NCBI GenBank assembly: GCA_923172585.1
Contig: OV298644.1
Span: 637,427 to 701,426 of the forward strand
Direction: 5' to 3'
Origin: Haemophilus influenzae
GTDB taxonomy: Bacteria; Pseudomonadota; Gammaproteobacteria; Enterobacterales; Pasteurellaceae
Length of the DNA stretch: 64,000 nt
The notes below the pieces were generated by a model. The model worked only from the letters and a program-made list of their open reading frames with translations, searched no databases and was not told the origin of the DNA. Both the position numbers and the translations under genes were made by a program. Positions 24,715 through 35,451 of the stretch are shown here, piece after piece; positions within the stretch are counted from its first letter, which is position 1; each line of letters starts with the position of its first letter.

Positions 24715-24930
24715 ATGCCTGTAATTAAAGTACGTGAAAACGAATCATTTGACGTAGCTTTACGTCGTTTCAAACGCTCTTGCGAAAAAGCGGGAATCTT
24801 AGCTGAAGTACGCGCTCGCGAATTTTACGAAAAACCAACTACAATTCGTAAACGTGAAAATGCAACACTTGCAAAACGTCACGCAAAACGCAACGCTCGC
24901 GAAAACGCGCGCAATACCCGTTTATACTAA
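24715..24930 (+). CDS. rpsU: 30S ribosomal protein S21
   Basis: S21 is a small, very basic protein near the anti-Shine-Dalgarno end of 16S rRNA. It has 71 residues, as in E. coli, with N-terminus [10 protein letters not shown] and arginine-rich C-terminus. The ribosome site is GAGGTGAT. It is the first gene of the macromolecular synthesis operon rpsU-dnaG-rpoD, which couples translation, replication initiation and transcription. A hairpin between rpsU and dnaG limits downstream expression. Confidence 0.98.
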   Translation: MPVIKVRENESFDVALRRFKRSCEKAGILAEVRAREFYEKPTTIRKRENATLAKRHAKRNARENARNTRLY

Positions 24931-24960
24931 TTTATAGTATTTTCTGACTCGAGTTAAGAC

Positions 24961-24989
24961 AAACCGTGAATCCTTTGGACTCACGGTTT
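24961..24989 (+). terminator. Attenuating hairpin between rpsU and dnaG
   Basis: AAACCGTGA and TCACGGTTT pair in a 9-bp stem around an 11-nt loop, with TTTTG after it. This is the position of terminator T1 in the E. coli operon, which keeps primase levels low. Confidence 0.75.
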
Positions 24990-25063
24990 TGTTACTTTAA
25001 GCACAATAAAAATCTACGCCAAAAACGACCGCACTTTCACACCACGATCACGGAGGCTCGACA

Positions 25064-26845
25064 ATGAAAGGTTCTATTCCTCGCCCCTTTATTGATGATT
25101 TGCTGACAAAGTCCGATATTGTCGATGTGATTAACACGCGCGTAAAACTAAAAAAAGCTGGCCGCGATTATCAAGCCTGCTGCCCTTTCCATCACGAAAA
25201 AACACCATCCTTCACAGTTAGCCAAAAGAAACAGTTTTATCATTGCTTTGGTTGTGGCGCACATGGTAATGCGATTTCCTTTTTAATGGACTATGACAAA
25301 CTTGAATTTGTCGAAGCCATTGAAGAACTTGCAACTATGGCAGGGCTTGAAATACCTTACGAAAAACGCGCTAATCACAGCGGAAAACCTCAAGCTAATT
25401 ACCAAACCAAACGAAATCTCTATGAATTAATGCAAGAGATTGCCACGTTTTATCAAAACCAATTACCATTAAATACTCAAGCACAAGAATATTTACAACA
25501 ACGTGGGCTTTCACCTGAAATTATTGAGCGTTTCCAAATTGGGTTTGTGCCGAATGCAATGGATACTGTACTGCGTAAATTTGGTGTTAATCGTGAAGAA
25601 CAACAAAAACTCATTGAGTTAGGCATGCTTTCTCGAAATGATCGTGGCAATATTTACGATAAATTCCGAAATCGCATCATGTTTCCGATTCGTGATAAAC
25701 GTGGTCGCACAGTGGCTTTTGGTGGGCGTGTATTAACAGATGAAAAACCGAAATATCTGAATTCGCCAGAAACCATTACTTATCATAAAGGTAAGGAGCT
25801 TTATGGTTTGTATGAAGCCTTGCAAACCAACGATGAACCCAAACAATTACTTGTTGTTGAAGGTTATATGGATGTAGTGGCATTAGCACAATTTGGCGTG
25901 GATTATGCGGTCGCTTCTTTAGGTACGTCCACGACATCAGAACAAATTCAACTTATTTTTCGTTCGACCGAACAGGTTGTTTGTTGTTACGATGGTGACC
26001 GTGCAGGGCGTGATGCTGCTTGGCGCGCACTAGAAAATGCGTTGCCCTATTTAGAAGATGGCAGACAACTCAAATTTATTTTCTTGCCAGATGGAGAAGA
26101 TCCTGATACTTACATTCGTCAATACGGCAAAGAAAAATTTGAAGAATATATCGAAAGTGCGCAATCTTTAAGCGAGTTTATGTTTGCACATTTAAGTCCT
26201 CAGGTTGATTTTTCCACTAAAGAAGGGCGTGGAAAATTAGTTGCGCTAGCTGCGCCGTTAATTCACCAAATTCCAGGAGAAATGCTTCGCTTATCGCTAC
26301 GCAATATGCTTGCTCAAAAACTTGGGATTTTTGATCAAACTCAGCTGGAAAATCTTATTCCCAAAAAATTAGAACAAGCCAATACACAACAAAAAGTCAC
26401 TCATAATAAGATTAAGAAGACACCGATGCGAATGGTCATTTCATTGCTTCTGCAAAATCCTGAGTTAGTAAAACGTATGTCTGAAAGCGGCGTGCAAGCA
26501 TTACGTGCGGAAGCAGGGTTTGAAATTCTGGAAAAATTGACCGCACTTTGTCGCCAACGAGAGGGCATTACTACAGGGCAAATTTTGGAATACTTCCGCA
26601 ATACATCTTACAGTAATCCCCTTGAAATACTGGCGACTTGGGATCATTTATTAGACGAATCCGACATAATCAACGCATTTTCTCAAAATTACCGTCGCTT
26701 AAATATTCAAGCTATTGAGCGCGATATTGAAATGCTTATTGCTAAAGAACGAACAGAGGGTCTCACTAATGAAGAAAAAACGGTACTTGTACATCTTTTA
26801 GCTGGTAAAGAACAGCAGAAAAAACAGTTAGTGAATCCGCTATAA
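25064..26845 (+). CDS. dnaG: DNA primase
   Basis: Synthesises RNA primers for replication. It has 593 residues in three parts. The N-terminal zinc ribbon uses C40, H43, C61 and C64. The central TOPRIM catalytic core has VVEGYMDVVAL (about 265-275) and YDGDRAGRDAA (about 308-318). The C-terminal domain binds the DnaB helicase. The start has a GGAGGCTCG ribosome site. It is middle gene of the rpsU-dnaG-rpoD operon, with rpoD 69 bp downstream. Uptake signals lie in the leader (25028) and gene (26540). Confidence 0.98.
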   Translation: MKGSIPRPFIDDLLTKSDIVDVINTRVKLKKAGRDYQACCPFHHEKTPSFTVSQKKQFYHCFGCGAHGNAISFLMDYDKLEFVEAIEELATMAGLEIPYEKRANHSGKPQANYQTKRNLYELMQEIATFYQNQLPLNTQAQEYLQQRGLSPEIIERFQIGFVPNAMDTVLRKFGVNREEQQKLIELGMLSRNDRGNIYDKFRNRIMFPIRDKRGRTVAFGGRVLTDEKPKYLNSPETITYHKGKELYGLYEALQTNDEPKQLLVVEGYMDVVALAQFGVDYAVASLGTSTTSEQIQLIFRSTEQVVCCYDGDRAGRDAAWRALENALPYLEDGRQLKFIFLPDGEDPDTYIRQYGKEKFEEYIESAQSLSEFMFAHLSPQVDFSTKEGRGKLVALAAPLIHQIPGEMLRLSLRNMLAQKLGIFDQTQLENLIPKKLEQANTQQKVTHNKIKKTPMRMVISLLLQNPELVKRMSESGVQALRAEAGFEILEKLTALCRQREGITTGQILEYFRNTSYSNPLEILATWDHLLDESDIINAFSQNYRRLNIQAIERDIEMLIAKERTEGLTNEEKTVLVHLLAGKEQQKKQLVNPL

Positions 26846-26914
26846 CAATGGTAGAATCTCAAGTTCATAAAAAATCTTATCTTCTCAATCACATCAAGCA
26901 AAACGAGTATAAAA

Positions 26915-28804
26915 ATGGAAAAAAATCAACAATCTACGGCTGAACAATATTCAGAACAAATTGAGCAATTGATGGAGCTAGGTCGTACACAAGGGTATTT
27001 AACTTTTGCTGAAATCAATGACTTATTGCCCGAAGATGCTATTGATCCTGAATATTACGACAAATTGCTACAAACGTTGCAAAATGATGCAGGTATCCCT
27101 GTATTAGATGAAGCACCAGAAAGCGATGATATGATGTTGAGTGATACCATCCCTGATGAAGATGCAGTGGAAGAAGCAACTCAAATTCTTTCAAATGTAG
27201 AATCTGAAATCGGTCGAACAACGGATCCCGTACGCATGTATATGCGCGAAATGGGAACGGTGGATCTTCTTACTCGTGAAGATGAAATTAGCATTGCAAA
27301 ACGTATCGAAGGAGGGATTGATGAAGTTCAAACCTCTATCGCAGCCTATCCTGAAGCATTAAATGGATTACTAAAAAACTATGATGATGTAGAAAAAGGT
27401 AATTTCCGTTTGACCGATTTAATTACGGGTTTTGTTGATCCAAATGCCGAAATAGAAGAACACAACGGACTTGATGAAGACTTTTCTGACGAAGATGATG
27501 AAGAAGAATCTAGTAATGCAGATGTGGAAGACAATGAAGATGAAGAAGACAATGAATCAGAATCTACATCAGATTCAAGCGACTCTGATAACAGTATTGA
27601 TCCTGAAGTTGCTCGCGAAAAATTTCAGCAATTAAGAGAACAGCACTCTAAAACCCTTGCTGTTATTGAAAAACACGGTCGCTCTGGAAAACGCGCCCAA
27701 GATCAAATTGCACTACTTGGCGAAATTTTTAAACAATTCCGTTTAGTACCAAAACAATTTGATTTACTCGTTCTATCAATGAAAGAAATGATGAAACGTG
27801 TGCGCTACCAAGAACGTCAGCTACAAAAAATATTAGTGGATATAGCAGGAATGCCAAAGGATGATTTTGAAAAAATTATTACCACTAATGGCAGTAACAG
27901 TGAATGGGTAGCAAAAGCATTAAAATCTAGCAAACCTTGGGCTAAACGTTTAATTAAATATGAAGATCGTATTTATGAAGCCTTAAACAATCTAGCGATA
28001 ACAGAAGAAAATACTAAACTTACCATTACTCAAATGCGTGACATTTGCGATGCAGTCGCACGAGGCGAACAAAAAGCACGTCGAGCTAAAAAAGAAATGG
28101 TTGAAGCTAACTTGCGTTTAGTAATTTCCATCGCGAAAAAATACACAAATCGAGGTTTACAATTCTTAGATTTAATTCAAGAAGGGAATATCGGTTTAAT
28201 GAAAGCGGTAGATAAATTTGAATATCGACGTGGCTACAAATTCTCTACATATGCTACTTGGTGGATTCGTCAAGCAATCACACGCTCTATTGCGGATCAA
28301 GCGCGTACAATCCGTATTCCTGTGCATATGATTGAAACAATCAATAAACTTAATCGTATTTCTCGCCAGTTACTACAAGAAATGGGACGGGAAGCAACAC
28401 CAGAAGAATTGGCAGAACGTATGGGAATGCCAGAAGATAAAATCCGTAAAGTACTGAAAATTGCAAAAGAGCCGATTTCTATGGAAACACCTATTGGCGA
28501 TGACGATGATTCACATTTAGGGGATTTTATTGAAGATTCAACCTTGGAACTTCCTCTTGATTCTGCCACAGCACAAAGTTTAAAAGTTGCAACTCACGAA
28601 GTGCTAGAAGGCTTGACGCCACGTGAAGCAAAAGTATTACGTATGCGTTTTGGCATTGATATGAATACCGACCATACACTTGAAGAAGTGGGTAAACAAT
28701 TCGATGTAACACGCGAACGTATTCGTCAAATTGAAGCAAAAGCATTACGTAAATTACGTCATCCTAGCCGTTCTGAAACACTGAGAAGTTTTTTAGATGA
28801 ATAG
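26915..28804 (+). CDS. rpoD: Primary sigma factor sigma70
   Basis: Housekeeping sigma factor that directs RNA polymerase to -10/-35 promoters. The 629-residue protein shows region 1.2 ([22 protein letters not shown], about 100-121), a very acidic Asp/Glu/Ser stretch in the non-conserved region (about 185-225), regions 2.3-2.4 ([17 protein letters not shown], about 440-456), and region 4.2 with its helix-turn-helix (about 580-605). It is last in the operon and followed by a strong terminator. The near-consensus promoters in this window fit this sigma factor. The gene is intact. Confidence 0.98.
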   Translation: MEKNQQSTAEQYSEQIEQLMELGRTQGYLTFAEINDLLPEDAIDPEYYDKLLQTLQNDAGIPVLDEAPESDDMMLSDTIPDEDAVEEATQILSNVESEIGRTTDPVRMYMREMGTVDLLTREDEISIAKRIEGGIDEVQTSIAAYPEALNGLLKNYDDVEKGNFRLTDLITGFVDPNAEIEEHNGLDEDFSDEDDEEESSNADVEDNEDEEDNESESTSDSSDSDNSIDPEVAREKFQQLREQHSKTLAVIEKHGRSGKRAQDQIALLGEIFKQFRLVPKQFDLLVLSMKEMMKRVRYQERQLQKILVDIAGMPKDDFEKIITTNGSNSEWVAKALKSSKPWAKRLIKYEDRIYEALNNLAITEENTKLTITQMRDICDAVARGEQKARRAKKEMVEANLRLVISIAKKYTNRGLQFLDLIQEGNIGLMKAVDKFEYRRGYKFSTYATWWIRQAITRSIADQARTIRIPVHMIETINKLNRISRQLLQEMGREATPEELAERMGMPEDKIRKVLKIAKEPISMETPIGDDDDSHLGDFIEDSTLELPLDSATAQSLKVATHEVLEGLTPREAKVLRMRFGIDMNTDHTLEEVGKQFDVTRERIRQIEAKALRKLRHPSRSETLRSFLDE

Positions 28805-28861
28805 AGAGAAACATAAAAGAGAAAAATCGATCTAATCTTAAAAAATCAGATACATTTGTTT

Positions 28862-28897
28862 AAGGACTAAATTCTATAATCCGCAGAATTTAGTCCT
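28862..28897 (+). terminator. rpoD operon terminator
   Basis: A perfect 14-bp stem AAGGACTAAATTCT / AGAATTTAGTCCTT with an 8-nt loop, then TTAC, 58 bp past the rpoD stop. The rest of the 28805-29101 gap holds only this element and the aspA terminator. Confidence 0.88.
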
Positions 28898-29009
28898 TTT
28901 ACTTAAAGCACCACATTAATATGCATTCAAATTTCAACTATTTTAGTTAGATAAGCCATTAACATTTAACAATGGCAACAAATATTGGTTATTTAAAACA
29001 TTTTAATCA

Positions 29010-29066
29010 TAAAAAAATCTGCGCCCCAATTAGCTGGTTTATTTATTCAGCTTTAAGGCACAGATT
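29010..29066 (-). terminator. aspA terminator
   Basis: On the minus strand AATCTGTGCC pairs with GGCGCAGATT (one G-U), enclosing a second small stem (AGCTG/CAGCT), and is followed by seven T residues. Confidence 0.8.
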
Positions 29067-29101
29067 AAAGTGCGGTAAATTTTTTTGATATTTGGCGTAA
29101 A

Positions 29102-30519
29102 TTATTTATTTAATTTCGCTTTGTAAGTTGGATTCATTAAGTTTTCTACAGAAAGAATGTCATCTAATTGTTCTTCTGTTAATAAACCTTTTTCTAACAC
29201 AACTTCACGTACGCCTTTGCCTGTTTGTGCACAGATTTTACCCACTAAGTCGCCGTTGTGGTGACCAATAAATGGATTTAAGTAAGTCACAATACCAATT
29301 GAATTAAACACGTAGTTTTCACAAATTTCTTTGTTTACAGTGATGCCATCCACGCATTTATCGCGTAAGTTCACACAAGCATTGGTTAAGATGTCGATAG
29401 ATTCGAACATTGCTTGACCAATCACTGGTTCCATTACGTTTAATTGTAATTGACCAGCTTCAGATGCGAAAGTCACAGTGGTATCGTTACCAATTACTTT
29501 AAAGCACACTTGGTTTACCACCTCTGGAACAACTGGGTTTACTTTTGCTGGCATAATAGAAGAACCCGCTTGTAATTCAGGAAGATTAATTTCTTTTAAA
29601 CCTGCACGAGGGCCAGAAGAAAGTAAACGCAAGTCATTACATACTTTAGAAAGTTTCACTGCAGTACGTTTTAATGCACCGTGAACCATGACATAAGCGC
29701 CACAGTCAGATGTTGCTTCAATTAAGTTTTCTGCTGGTACACAAGCTAATCCAGTCACTTCAGCAAGATGTTTTACAACTAGTTCTGTATAGCCTTGTGG
29801 CGTATTTAAACCAGTACCGATTGCAGTCGCACCAAGGTTTACTTCAAGTAATAAACCTGCTGTACGTTTTAAGTTACGCACTTCTTCTTCAAGTAATACG
29901 GCGAAAGCTTTGAATTCTTGACCAACAGTCATTGGCACCGCATCTTGCAATTGGGTACGACCCATTTTTAAGATATTTGCAAACTCTTTTGCTTTATTAT
30001 CAAAACCGTCGTGTAAATATTGAATTTTATCGATCAATTTTAAGATGCTGTTATACACTGCAATACGGAAACCGGTAGGATACGCATCGTTGGTTGATTG
30101 GCTAGCATTAACGTGATCCATTGGATCTAAATATTGGTATTCCCCTTTCTTATGTCCAATAACTTCAACGCCAAATTCGCCACAACTTCATTGGTATTCA
30201 TATTCACTGAGGTACCTGCACCACCTTGATATACATCTGATGGGAATTGATCTAAGCATTTTCCAGTGGTAAGGATTTCATCACAAGCTGCTACAATCGC
30301 TTTTGCAATATCACTTGGAATTGCACCTAATTCGCCATTGGCTAAAGCCGTTGCTTTTTTTACCATTACCATACCACGTACAAACTCAGGCACGTCAGAA
30401 ATGGTTACGTTAGAAATATTGAAATTTTCTACCGCTCTTAATGTATGAATCCCCCAATATGCTTCTGCAGGCACATCACGTTCGCCGAGTAAATCTACTT
30501 CTTTTCTAAATTGAGTCAT
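29102..30519 (-). CDS. aspA: Aspartate ammonia-lyase (one frameshift as sequenced)
   Basis: Aspartase converts L-aspartate reversibly to fumarate and ammonia, feeding fumarate respiration. The family signature [16 protein letters not shown] is intact. The gene reads in two frames, 30519-30127 and 30121-29102. Adding one base to the A-run at 30173-30175 joins them as …[24 protein letters not shown]… and gives 472 residues. A homopolymer undercall is the simplest cause. Upstream an FNR-type site sits about 40 bp before the predicted transcription start, so anaerobic induction is likely. The gene is monocistronic and convergent with rpoD. Confidence 0.95.
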
Positions 30520-30554
30520 TTTAATTACCTTTTTGGGTTAGTTAATTTATCGTC

Positions 30555-30595
30555 ATTATAGAAATTTCAAGAAGAAAAAACTTGATGAAGATCAC
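30555..30595 (-). promoter_or_regulatory. FNR-dependent type promoter of aspA
   Basis: On the minus strand GTGAT-4 bp-ATCAA (30582-30595) matches the FNR palindrome TTGAT-N4-ATCAA except at two outer positions. The -10 TATAAT is at 30555-30560, placing the site centre near -41, as in class II activated promoters. The outer bases also partly resemble a CRP site. Confidence 0.7.
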
Positions 30596-30674
30596 ATTTT
30601 CAAAAAATGCTCTCAAGACATATTTTCATTTTTCGGATTAGTTTTTTTAGGGAAAAATGTTCTATCTATCAATC

Positions 30675-31490
30675 TTACACAGATTTCAATAGCCTACCAA
30701 TTTTCTCAAATAATTTCTGAATTTGCTCTGCACGACACCCGAGTACCCGCACCATTAAACCATATTCATTGAGTTGTGATATGCCTATCAGTAGATCTTT
30801 TTCTTCCGTACTTTGTTGCTGCAAGGCTTGCACCTGTTGTTTGATTTCCGCATTATTTTTCGCCAAATTTAGATAAGTCAGCGAACCTTGATGAGAATAA
30901 TTTTCCATCTGGCTTAAAGCGGTAAGGTTCATTTTAGACGGCAGCCACTGGATACAATCACTGACAAGCGGTCGTTTTTTGCCATCGTCTTGCAAAGTAT
31001 AAATCTTCAAATGGGAAGAAAACTGACGGAAAGCAAAACGCTCATCATTCAATACCCGCCCAATCGCCACGATTTCACCGTAAATCAGCTCGCTTTGTTC
31101 GCCCATTTCAATATGGGTTTGCTGCTTAAAAACGGAATCTTTATGTAACACCAACGGATGCGGCAAATAGAATAAACGACTGTTTTCCGCAAGCAAAATA
31201 TGGGTTATTTGCATCGCACTGTCGCCTTCATTCATCGCCTGCACCCGAGTAAATGCCTGCGTATTTAAAGAAAGTGCGGTCAATTTTGCCAACGAAATAT
31301 CAATCTCTAACAGATCGCCCGCCAGCACGCCAGGGGAGGAGGACATTTGCATCGCACTCAAGCCATTCGCCCACGCATCATCGTAACTTGGCAACGTTAT
31401 CACTTTAAAAGGTGGCGTCGCAAAGTATTCAGCAAGCTGGGTTTTACCGCTGGAGGAAAGTTTGGTGGAAAGGGATAATTTGCTGTTCAT
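30675..31490 (-). CDS. ureH: Urease accessory protein UreH (UreD family)
   Basis: Chaperone that binds urease apoprotein and, with UreF and UreG, delivers nickel and CO2 to the active site. The 271-residue protein resembles UreD/UreH along its length, with GLSAMQMSSSPGVLAGDLLEIDI (about 43-65, the conserved SSPG region) and HPLVLHKDSVF (about 114-124). It is the last gene of ureABCEFGH. The gap to ureG is filled by an inverted pair of GTAG palindromes. An internal uptake signal lies at 31272. Confidence 0.93.
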   Translation of the reverse strand: MNSKLSLSTKLSSSGKTQLAEYFATPPFKVITLPSYDDAWANGLSAMQMSSSPGVLAGDLLEIDISLAKLTALSLNTQAFTRVQAMNEGDSAMQITHILLAENSRLFYLPHPLVLHKDSVFKQQTHIEMGEQSELIYGEIVAIGRVLNDERFAFRQFSSHLKIYTLQDDGKKRPLVSDCIQWLPSKMNLTALSQMENYSHQGSLTYLNLAKNNAEIKQQVQALQQQSTEEKDLLIGISQLNEYGLMVRVLGCRAEQIQKLFEKIGRLLKSV

Positions 31491-31497
31491 AGATTTT

Positions 31498-31562
31498 GTA
31501 GGGGCTAATTACATTAGCCCCGATATTTCACCAATAATTGGGCAAATGTAATTTACCCCTAC
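31498..31562. repeat. Inverted pair of GTAG palindromes between ureG and ureH
   Basis: Left element 31498-31521: GTAG overlapping a 9-bp palindrome, arms GGGGCTAAT / ATTAGCCCC with a 3-nt loop. Right element 31539-31562, opposite orientation: ends CTAC, with arms GGGCAAAT / ATTTACCC (one wobble). The pair occupies nearly the whole 74-bp gap. The architecture matches REP doublets (BIME-like). Confidence 0.8.
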
Positions 31563-31564
31563 GA

Positions 31565-32200
31565 TTAACGAACCAAAGATGCGGGTTCTTCTACATGCTT
31601 CAACAACGCATATTTTTCGATCCAACCGATCACGCCATCCAGATTTTCTTTTTTCATCAGGTTAGTGAAAATAAACGGCTGACCGTTACGCATACGACGA
31701 GCATCACGTTCCATGACGCTTAAGTCAGCACCAACGAATGGAGCAAGATCAGTTTTGTTGATCACAAGTAAATCTGAACGAGTAATACCTGGCCCACCTT
31801 TACGAGGGATTTTTTCCCCTTGAGCCACATCGATCACAAAAATCGTCACGTCTGCCAAATCAGGGCTAAAAGTCGCTGAAAGGTTATCGCCACCTGATTC
31901 AATGAACACGATTTCCACATCAGGGAAACGAGTCACCATTTCGTCCACGGCTTCTAAATTCATCGAGGCATCTTCACGAATTGCTGTGTGCGGGCAACCG
32001 CCCGTTTCCACGCCCATAATTCGCTCTGGTGGAAGCAAACTATTTTTCGTTAAAAATTCCGCATCTTCTTGGGTGTAAATATCGTTAGTAATGACTGCTA
32101 CGCTATATTTTGACGCTATTTCACGAGTGAGTTTTTCAATTAACGCGGTTTTGCCTGCGCCAACAGGACCTGCTACGCCAATTTTAATGTAGTTACGCAT
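31565..32200 (-). CDS. ureG: Urease accessory GTPase UreG
   Basis: SIMIBI-class GTPase whose GTP hydrolysis drives nickel insertion into urease. The P-loop [11 protein letters not shown] (about 11-21), the metal-binding Cys-Pro-His segment [10 protein letters not shown] (about 72-81) and the NKTDLAP guanine motif (about 150) are present. The chosen start at 32200 gives 211 residues, the N-terminus [11 protein letters not shown] and an AAGGA ribosome site; an in-frame ATG 42 bp further upstream would add an extension read from repeat DNA. It is flanked on both sides by GTAG palindromes. Confidence 0.96.
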   Translation of the reverse strand: MRNYIKIGVAGPVGAGKTALIEKLTREIASKYSVAVITNDIYTQEDAEFLTKNSLLPPERIMGVETGGCPHTAIREDASMNLEAVDEMVTRFPDVEIVFIESGGDNLSATFSPDLADVTIFVIDVAQGEKIPRKGGPGITRSDLLVINKTDLAPFVGADLSVMERDARRMRNGQPFIFTNLMKKENLDGVIGWIEKYALLKHVEEPASLVR

Positions 32201-32246
32201 AATGTTCCTTTTGTTTATCATCGTAGCAACTGTGTTGCTCATGGGT

Positions 32247-32314
32247 GTAGGGGCAAGTTACATTTGCCCCAATATATCAACGAATGTTCAAGGGCAAATG
32301 TGATTTGCCCCTAC
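32247..32314. repeat. Inverted pair of GTAG palindromes between ureF and ureG
   Basis: Left element 32247-32270: GTAG with arms GGGGCAAGT / ATTTGCCCC (one wobble). Right element 32291-32314 in opposite orientation: arms GGGCAAAT / ATTTGCCC, ending CTAC. Same family as the ureG-ureH pair. Confidence 0.8.
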
Positions 32315-32344
32315 AAGTAAAATCTCAATAAAAAATAACCGCAC

Positions 32345-33052
32345 TTACGACATATAAAGTCGCGTATAAAGCACTTCGTGTTGCATAGCCCGAATATCAT
32401 TCGCCAGCGTTGCCGCACCAAGCCATTCTTCGTCGGGGTCAAAGCTTAATTCCACCGCTTGTACGAGCGATCCTCGCAAGTCAAACAGAATATCTTGCCC
32501 ATCCATTTGGCTGAGAGGAATTAGCTTCACGCCGTTAGTGATCGCACCGACTGCTGCGTTGTAGTAGAACGCATAGAGTGTGTCGGCTTTGGTTAAGCCC
32601 ATGGCTTGAGCAACCATTGCAAACACTATTGGGAAATAGCCCTGCACGCGTTTTTCTGCAATCGCTTGCTGGTAAGCTGTGAGCAACGCATGTGTTTCAT
32701 AGCGAATAAAAATTTTCAGCAATCGCACACCGAGTTTGAAACTCCCTTCACGACTTTCGCGTGCCACTTTGGTAGCGGAAAGTTGCCAATCCAGTTCGCA
32801 CAAGCGGTCAAAATTCCCCTCACACATTGCATCGAAGGCAAGAGAAAGATACGCCCCGTCGTTGTAAATCCAGTTTTGTAAAAGCTGGGTTTGCACATAT
32901 TCTTCGAGAGTTGCTTTAGTCGAAACAACGCCTTGCTGGACGAAGGTTTCCAAGCCATTGGAATGGTTAAATCCACCAATCGGTAAGGTGGGATCGACCA
33001 AGTGCAACAACGCACCTAAATCCGTTAAAGTGCGGGTTAATGTTTGTGCCAA
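32345..33052 (-). CDS. ureF: Urease accessory protein UreF
   Basis: Part of the UreF-UreH-UreG complex that loads nickel onto urease. It is an all-helical, 235-residue protein. Its N-terminal LLHLVDPTLPIGGFNHSNGLE segment (about 16-36) is the conserved family motif. The start lies 16 bp inside the 3' end of ureE, so the two are translationally coupled. The stop abuts an uptake signal (32338-32346). Confidence 0.93.
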   Translation of the reverse strand: MAQTLTRTLTDLGALLHLVDPTLPIGGFNHSNGLETFVQQGVVSTKATLEEYVQTQLLQNWIYNDGAYLSLAFDAMCEGNFDRLCELDWQLSATKVARESREGSFKLGVRLLKIFIRYETHALLTAYQQAIAEKRVQGYFPIVFAMVAQAMGLTKADTLYAFYYNAAVGAITNGVKLIPLSQMDGQDILFDLRGSLVQAVELSFDPDEEWLGAATLANDIRAMQHEVLYTRLYMS

Positions 33053-33594
33053 TGTCCATCTCCGTGATGATGATAGCCATGATGATCATGCGAATGACTG
33101 TGAGAATGCCCGTGACCTTGTGCAGAGTTAGCTCTCAACGCTTGGCTTAAACGGCGTTCTGCTTTTTGCGGATGAAATCCCGCGGCTTGCAGCCATTCAA
33201 ACATCGGCTTATCGTAAGGTAATGTTACTTCATCGCCATCTAAAAAAAGCGGCGAATGTTTGTTGCCGATTTCATAACACGCCCGTGCCATTTCAGGCAA
33301 GGTTTTGGGCGACAGCACAATCACGTCACTCGGTAAAATTTCAATCGCAATCACTAATTCATCGCTAATAAAAACTACATCATCGTGTTTCAAGCGTTGC
33401 CCCTCTTTTAGCAAGCGAAATGCTACTTCACGCCCCGTATTTGTAGTTTTACGCAAAATATTCCGTTCGCTTTCATACCACTGCAATACTATTCGTTCAA
33501 TGGGCTGTGTGGTAATTTTGCCCACTGCTTGAAGTGCGGTTAAATTTCCCAAGATATTTTCTATAATAGGGAGAATTGGGTTAATTATTTTCAT
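33037..33594 (-). CDS. ureE: Urease nickel metallochaperone UreE
   Basis: Dimeric nickel-binding chaperone that supplies metal for urease. It has 185 residues. The C-terminus is strongly histidine-rich (HGHSHSHSHDHHGYHHH, then GDGHWHKH), suited to binding several Ni2+ ions. An N-terminal peptide-binding domain (about 1-75) and central metal-binding domain (about 80-150) precede it. The 3' end overlaps ureF. A 127-bp gap separates it from ureC and contains a weak GTAG-like palindrome. An internal uptake signal lies at 33532. Confidence 0.94.
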   Translation of the reverse strand: MKIINPILPIIENILGNLTALQAVGKITTQPIERIVLQWYESERNILRKTTNTGREVAFRLLKEGQRLKHDDVVFISDELVIAIEILPSDVIVLSPKTLPEMARACYEIGNKHSPLFLDGDEVTLPYDKPMFEWLQAAGFHPQKAERRLSQALRANSAQGHGHSHSHSHDHHGYHHHGDGHWHKH

Positions 33595-33665
33595 CTTTCC
33601 TCTATAAATCCACTTTCTTCTCTTCGAAAGAAAAACTACAGCTACAATGATTTCTTATTTATCAA

Positions 33666-33690
33666 GTAAGGGGCGTATCTTACACGCCCT
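33666..33690. repeat. Degenerate GTA(A)G-type palindrome between ureC and ureE
   Basis: GTAAG followed by arms GGGCGT / ACGCCC separated by 7 nt. Possibly a divergent member of the GTAG palindrome family; single copy here. Confidence 0.4.
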
Positions 33691-33721
33691 TTTACACTAA
33701 TTCGTCTATGAAAACAGTCCT

Positions 33722-35440
33722 TTAGAATAGGAAATATCGCTGACCCAATGGTACGCTATCCACTGGTTCACAGGTAATTAACTCTCCATCCACTCGAACT
33801 TCATAACGTTCAGCATCAACAGTAATGTTTGGTGTTACATCATTATGAACCAGATCTTTTTTACCTACGTTGCGGCAGCCTTTCACAGCAATGGTTTCTT
33901 TGTGTAAACCGAATTTTTCACGAATATCGGCTTTTTCAGCGGCTTGTGAAACAAAAAATACCGCTGTTTGTGCCGTTGCTAAGCCTTGTGCACCGTACAT
34001 TGGACGGTAGAATACAGGTTGTGGCGTTGGAATTGAGGCATTTGGGTCGCCCATTTTGGCGTAGCTAATAAAGCCTTTTTTAATGACGACTTCAGGTTTT
34101 ACCCCAAAGAACATCGGTTTCCATAACACGATATCTGCGATTTTACCCACTTCTAACGAGCCAATATGCTCCGCAATACCATGCGCAATTGCTGGGTTGA
34201 TAGTATATTTCGCAATGTAGCGTTTAATACGGAAGTTATCGTTTCCTTCATTACCTAGCTCACCACGTTGCATTTTCATCTTATCTGCAGTTTGCCATGT
34301 ACGAATAACGACTTCTCCAATACGTCCCATTGCTTGAGAGTCTGAACTCATAATGGAGAAGACGCCCATATCATGCAAAATATCTTCTGCCGCAATGGTT
34401 TCAGGGCGGATACGGCTATCGGCAAAAGCTACGTCTTCCGGCACGCGTTTATCTAAGTGATGGCAAACCATCAACATATCCAAATGTTCATCAATGGTGT
34501 TTTTGGTAAACGGACGAGTCGGGTTGGTTGAAGCCGGTAATACGTTTGAATACATCGCTGCTTTAATGATGTCAGGTGCATGACCACCACCTGCGCCCTC
34601 CGTATGGAAAGTATGAATGACACGTCCATCAATCGCTTTCATCGTGTCTTCCAAAAAGCCACTTTCATTTAGCGTGTCTGTGTGAATGGCCACTTGAATA
34701 TCCATTTCATCTGCTACTTTTAAGGCAGAATCAATCACGGCAGGCGTTGCACCCCAGTCTTCGTGGATTTTTAAACCTAATGCACCCGCTTCAATTTGCT
34801 CACGCAGAGGATCTAGGGTTGAACAGTTGCCTTTACCAAAAAATCCGACATTTACAGGCAAGGCTTCTGCCGCTTGAAACATACGTTCCATATACCATGT
34901 GCCAGGGGTACAAGTGGTTGCGTGTGTACCATCAGCAGGGCCAGTTCCACCACCAATTAACGTGGTAACGCCACTTTCAATTGCATGTTGTGCTTGTTGT
35001 GGACAAATAAAGTGAATGTGGGTATCGATACCACCAGCGGTTGCAATTAAATGTGCACCATTATGGACTTCCGTGCTTGCACCGATAATCATATTTGGTG
35101 TGACGTTATCCATGGTGTCAGGGTTACCTGCTTGTCCAATGCCCACAATACGCCCATCACGAATACCAATATCTGCTTTAATAATGCCTAATTTAGCATC
35201 AATGATCATCACGTTGGTAATCACAAAATCCAATACATTCGGATTGTCGCGAGTTGCCGTACCGCTTTGAGCCATACCATCACGCACGCTTTTACCGCCA
35301 CCAAATTTACACTCATCACCTTTGGTCAATAAATCTTGTTCAATGGTTGCCCATAAATTGGTATCGCCTAAACGGACTTTATCGCCAACGGTTGGGCCAT
35401 AAGTTGCTACATATTGCGCTCTTGAAATTGTTAATGCCAT
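33722..35440 (-). CDS. ureC: Urease alpha subunit
   Basis: Catalytic subunit of the nickel urease, which hydrolyses urea to ammonia and carbamate. It has 572 residues. Active-site elements are visible: the HIHF nickel ligands (about 139-142), the carbamylated lysine in [12 protein letters not shown] (about 215-226), [11 protein letters not shown] (about 250), [12 protein letters not shown] (about 277-288) and the mobile-flap VCHHLDKR (about 323). It is translated 11 bp after ureB. Ammonia production helps acid tolerance and nitrogen supply by family knowledge. Confidence 0.98.
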   Translation of the reverse strand: MALTISRAQYVATYGPTVGDKVRLGDTNLWATIEQDLLTKGDECKFGGGKSVRDGMAQSGTATRDNPNVLDFVITNVMIIDAKLGIIKADIGIRDGRIVGIGQAGNPDTMDNVTPNMIIGASTEVHNGAHLIATAGGIDTHIHFICPQQAQHAIESGVTTLIGGGTGPADGTHATTCTPGTWYMERMFQAAEALPVNVGFFGKGNCSTLDPLREQIEAGALGLKIHEDWGATPAVIDSALKVADEMDIQVAIHTDTLNESGFLEDTMKAIDGRVIHTFHTEGAGGGHAPDIIKAAMYSNVLPASTNPTRPFTKNTIDEHLDMLMVCHHLDKRVPEDVAFADSRIRPETIAAEDILHDMGVFSIMSSDSQAMGRIGEVVIRTWQTADKMKMQRGELGNEGNDNFRIKRYIAKYTINPAIAHGIAEHIGSLEVGKIADIVLWKPMFFGVKPEVVIKKGFISYAKMGDPNASIPTPQPVFYRPMYGAQGLATAQTAVFFVSQAAEKADIREKFGLHKETIAVKGCRNVGKKDLVHNDVTPNITVDAERYEVRVDGELITCEPVDSVPLGQRYFLF

Positions 35441-35451
35441 TCTGCCCTACC

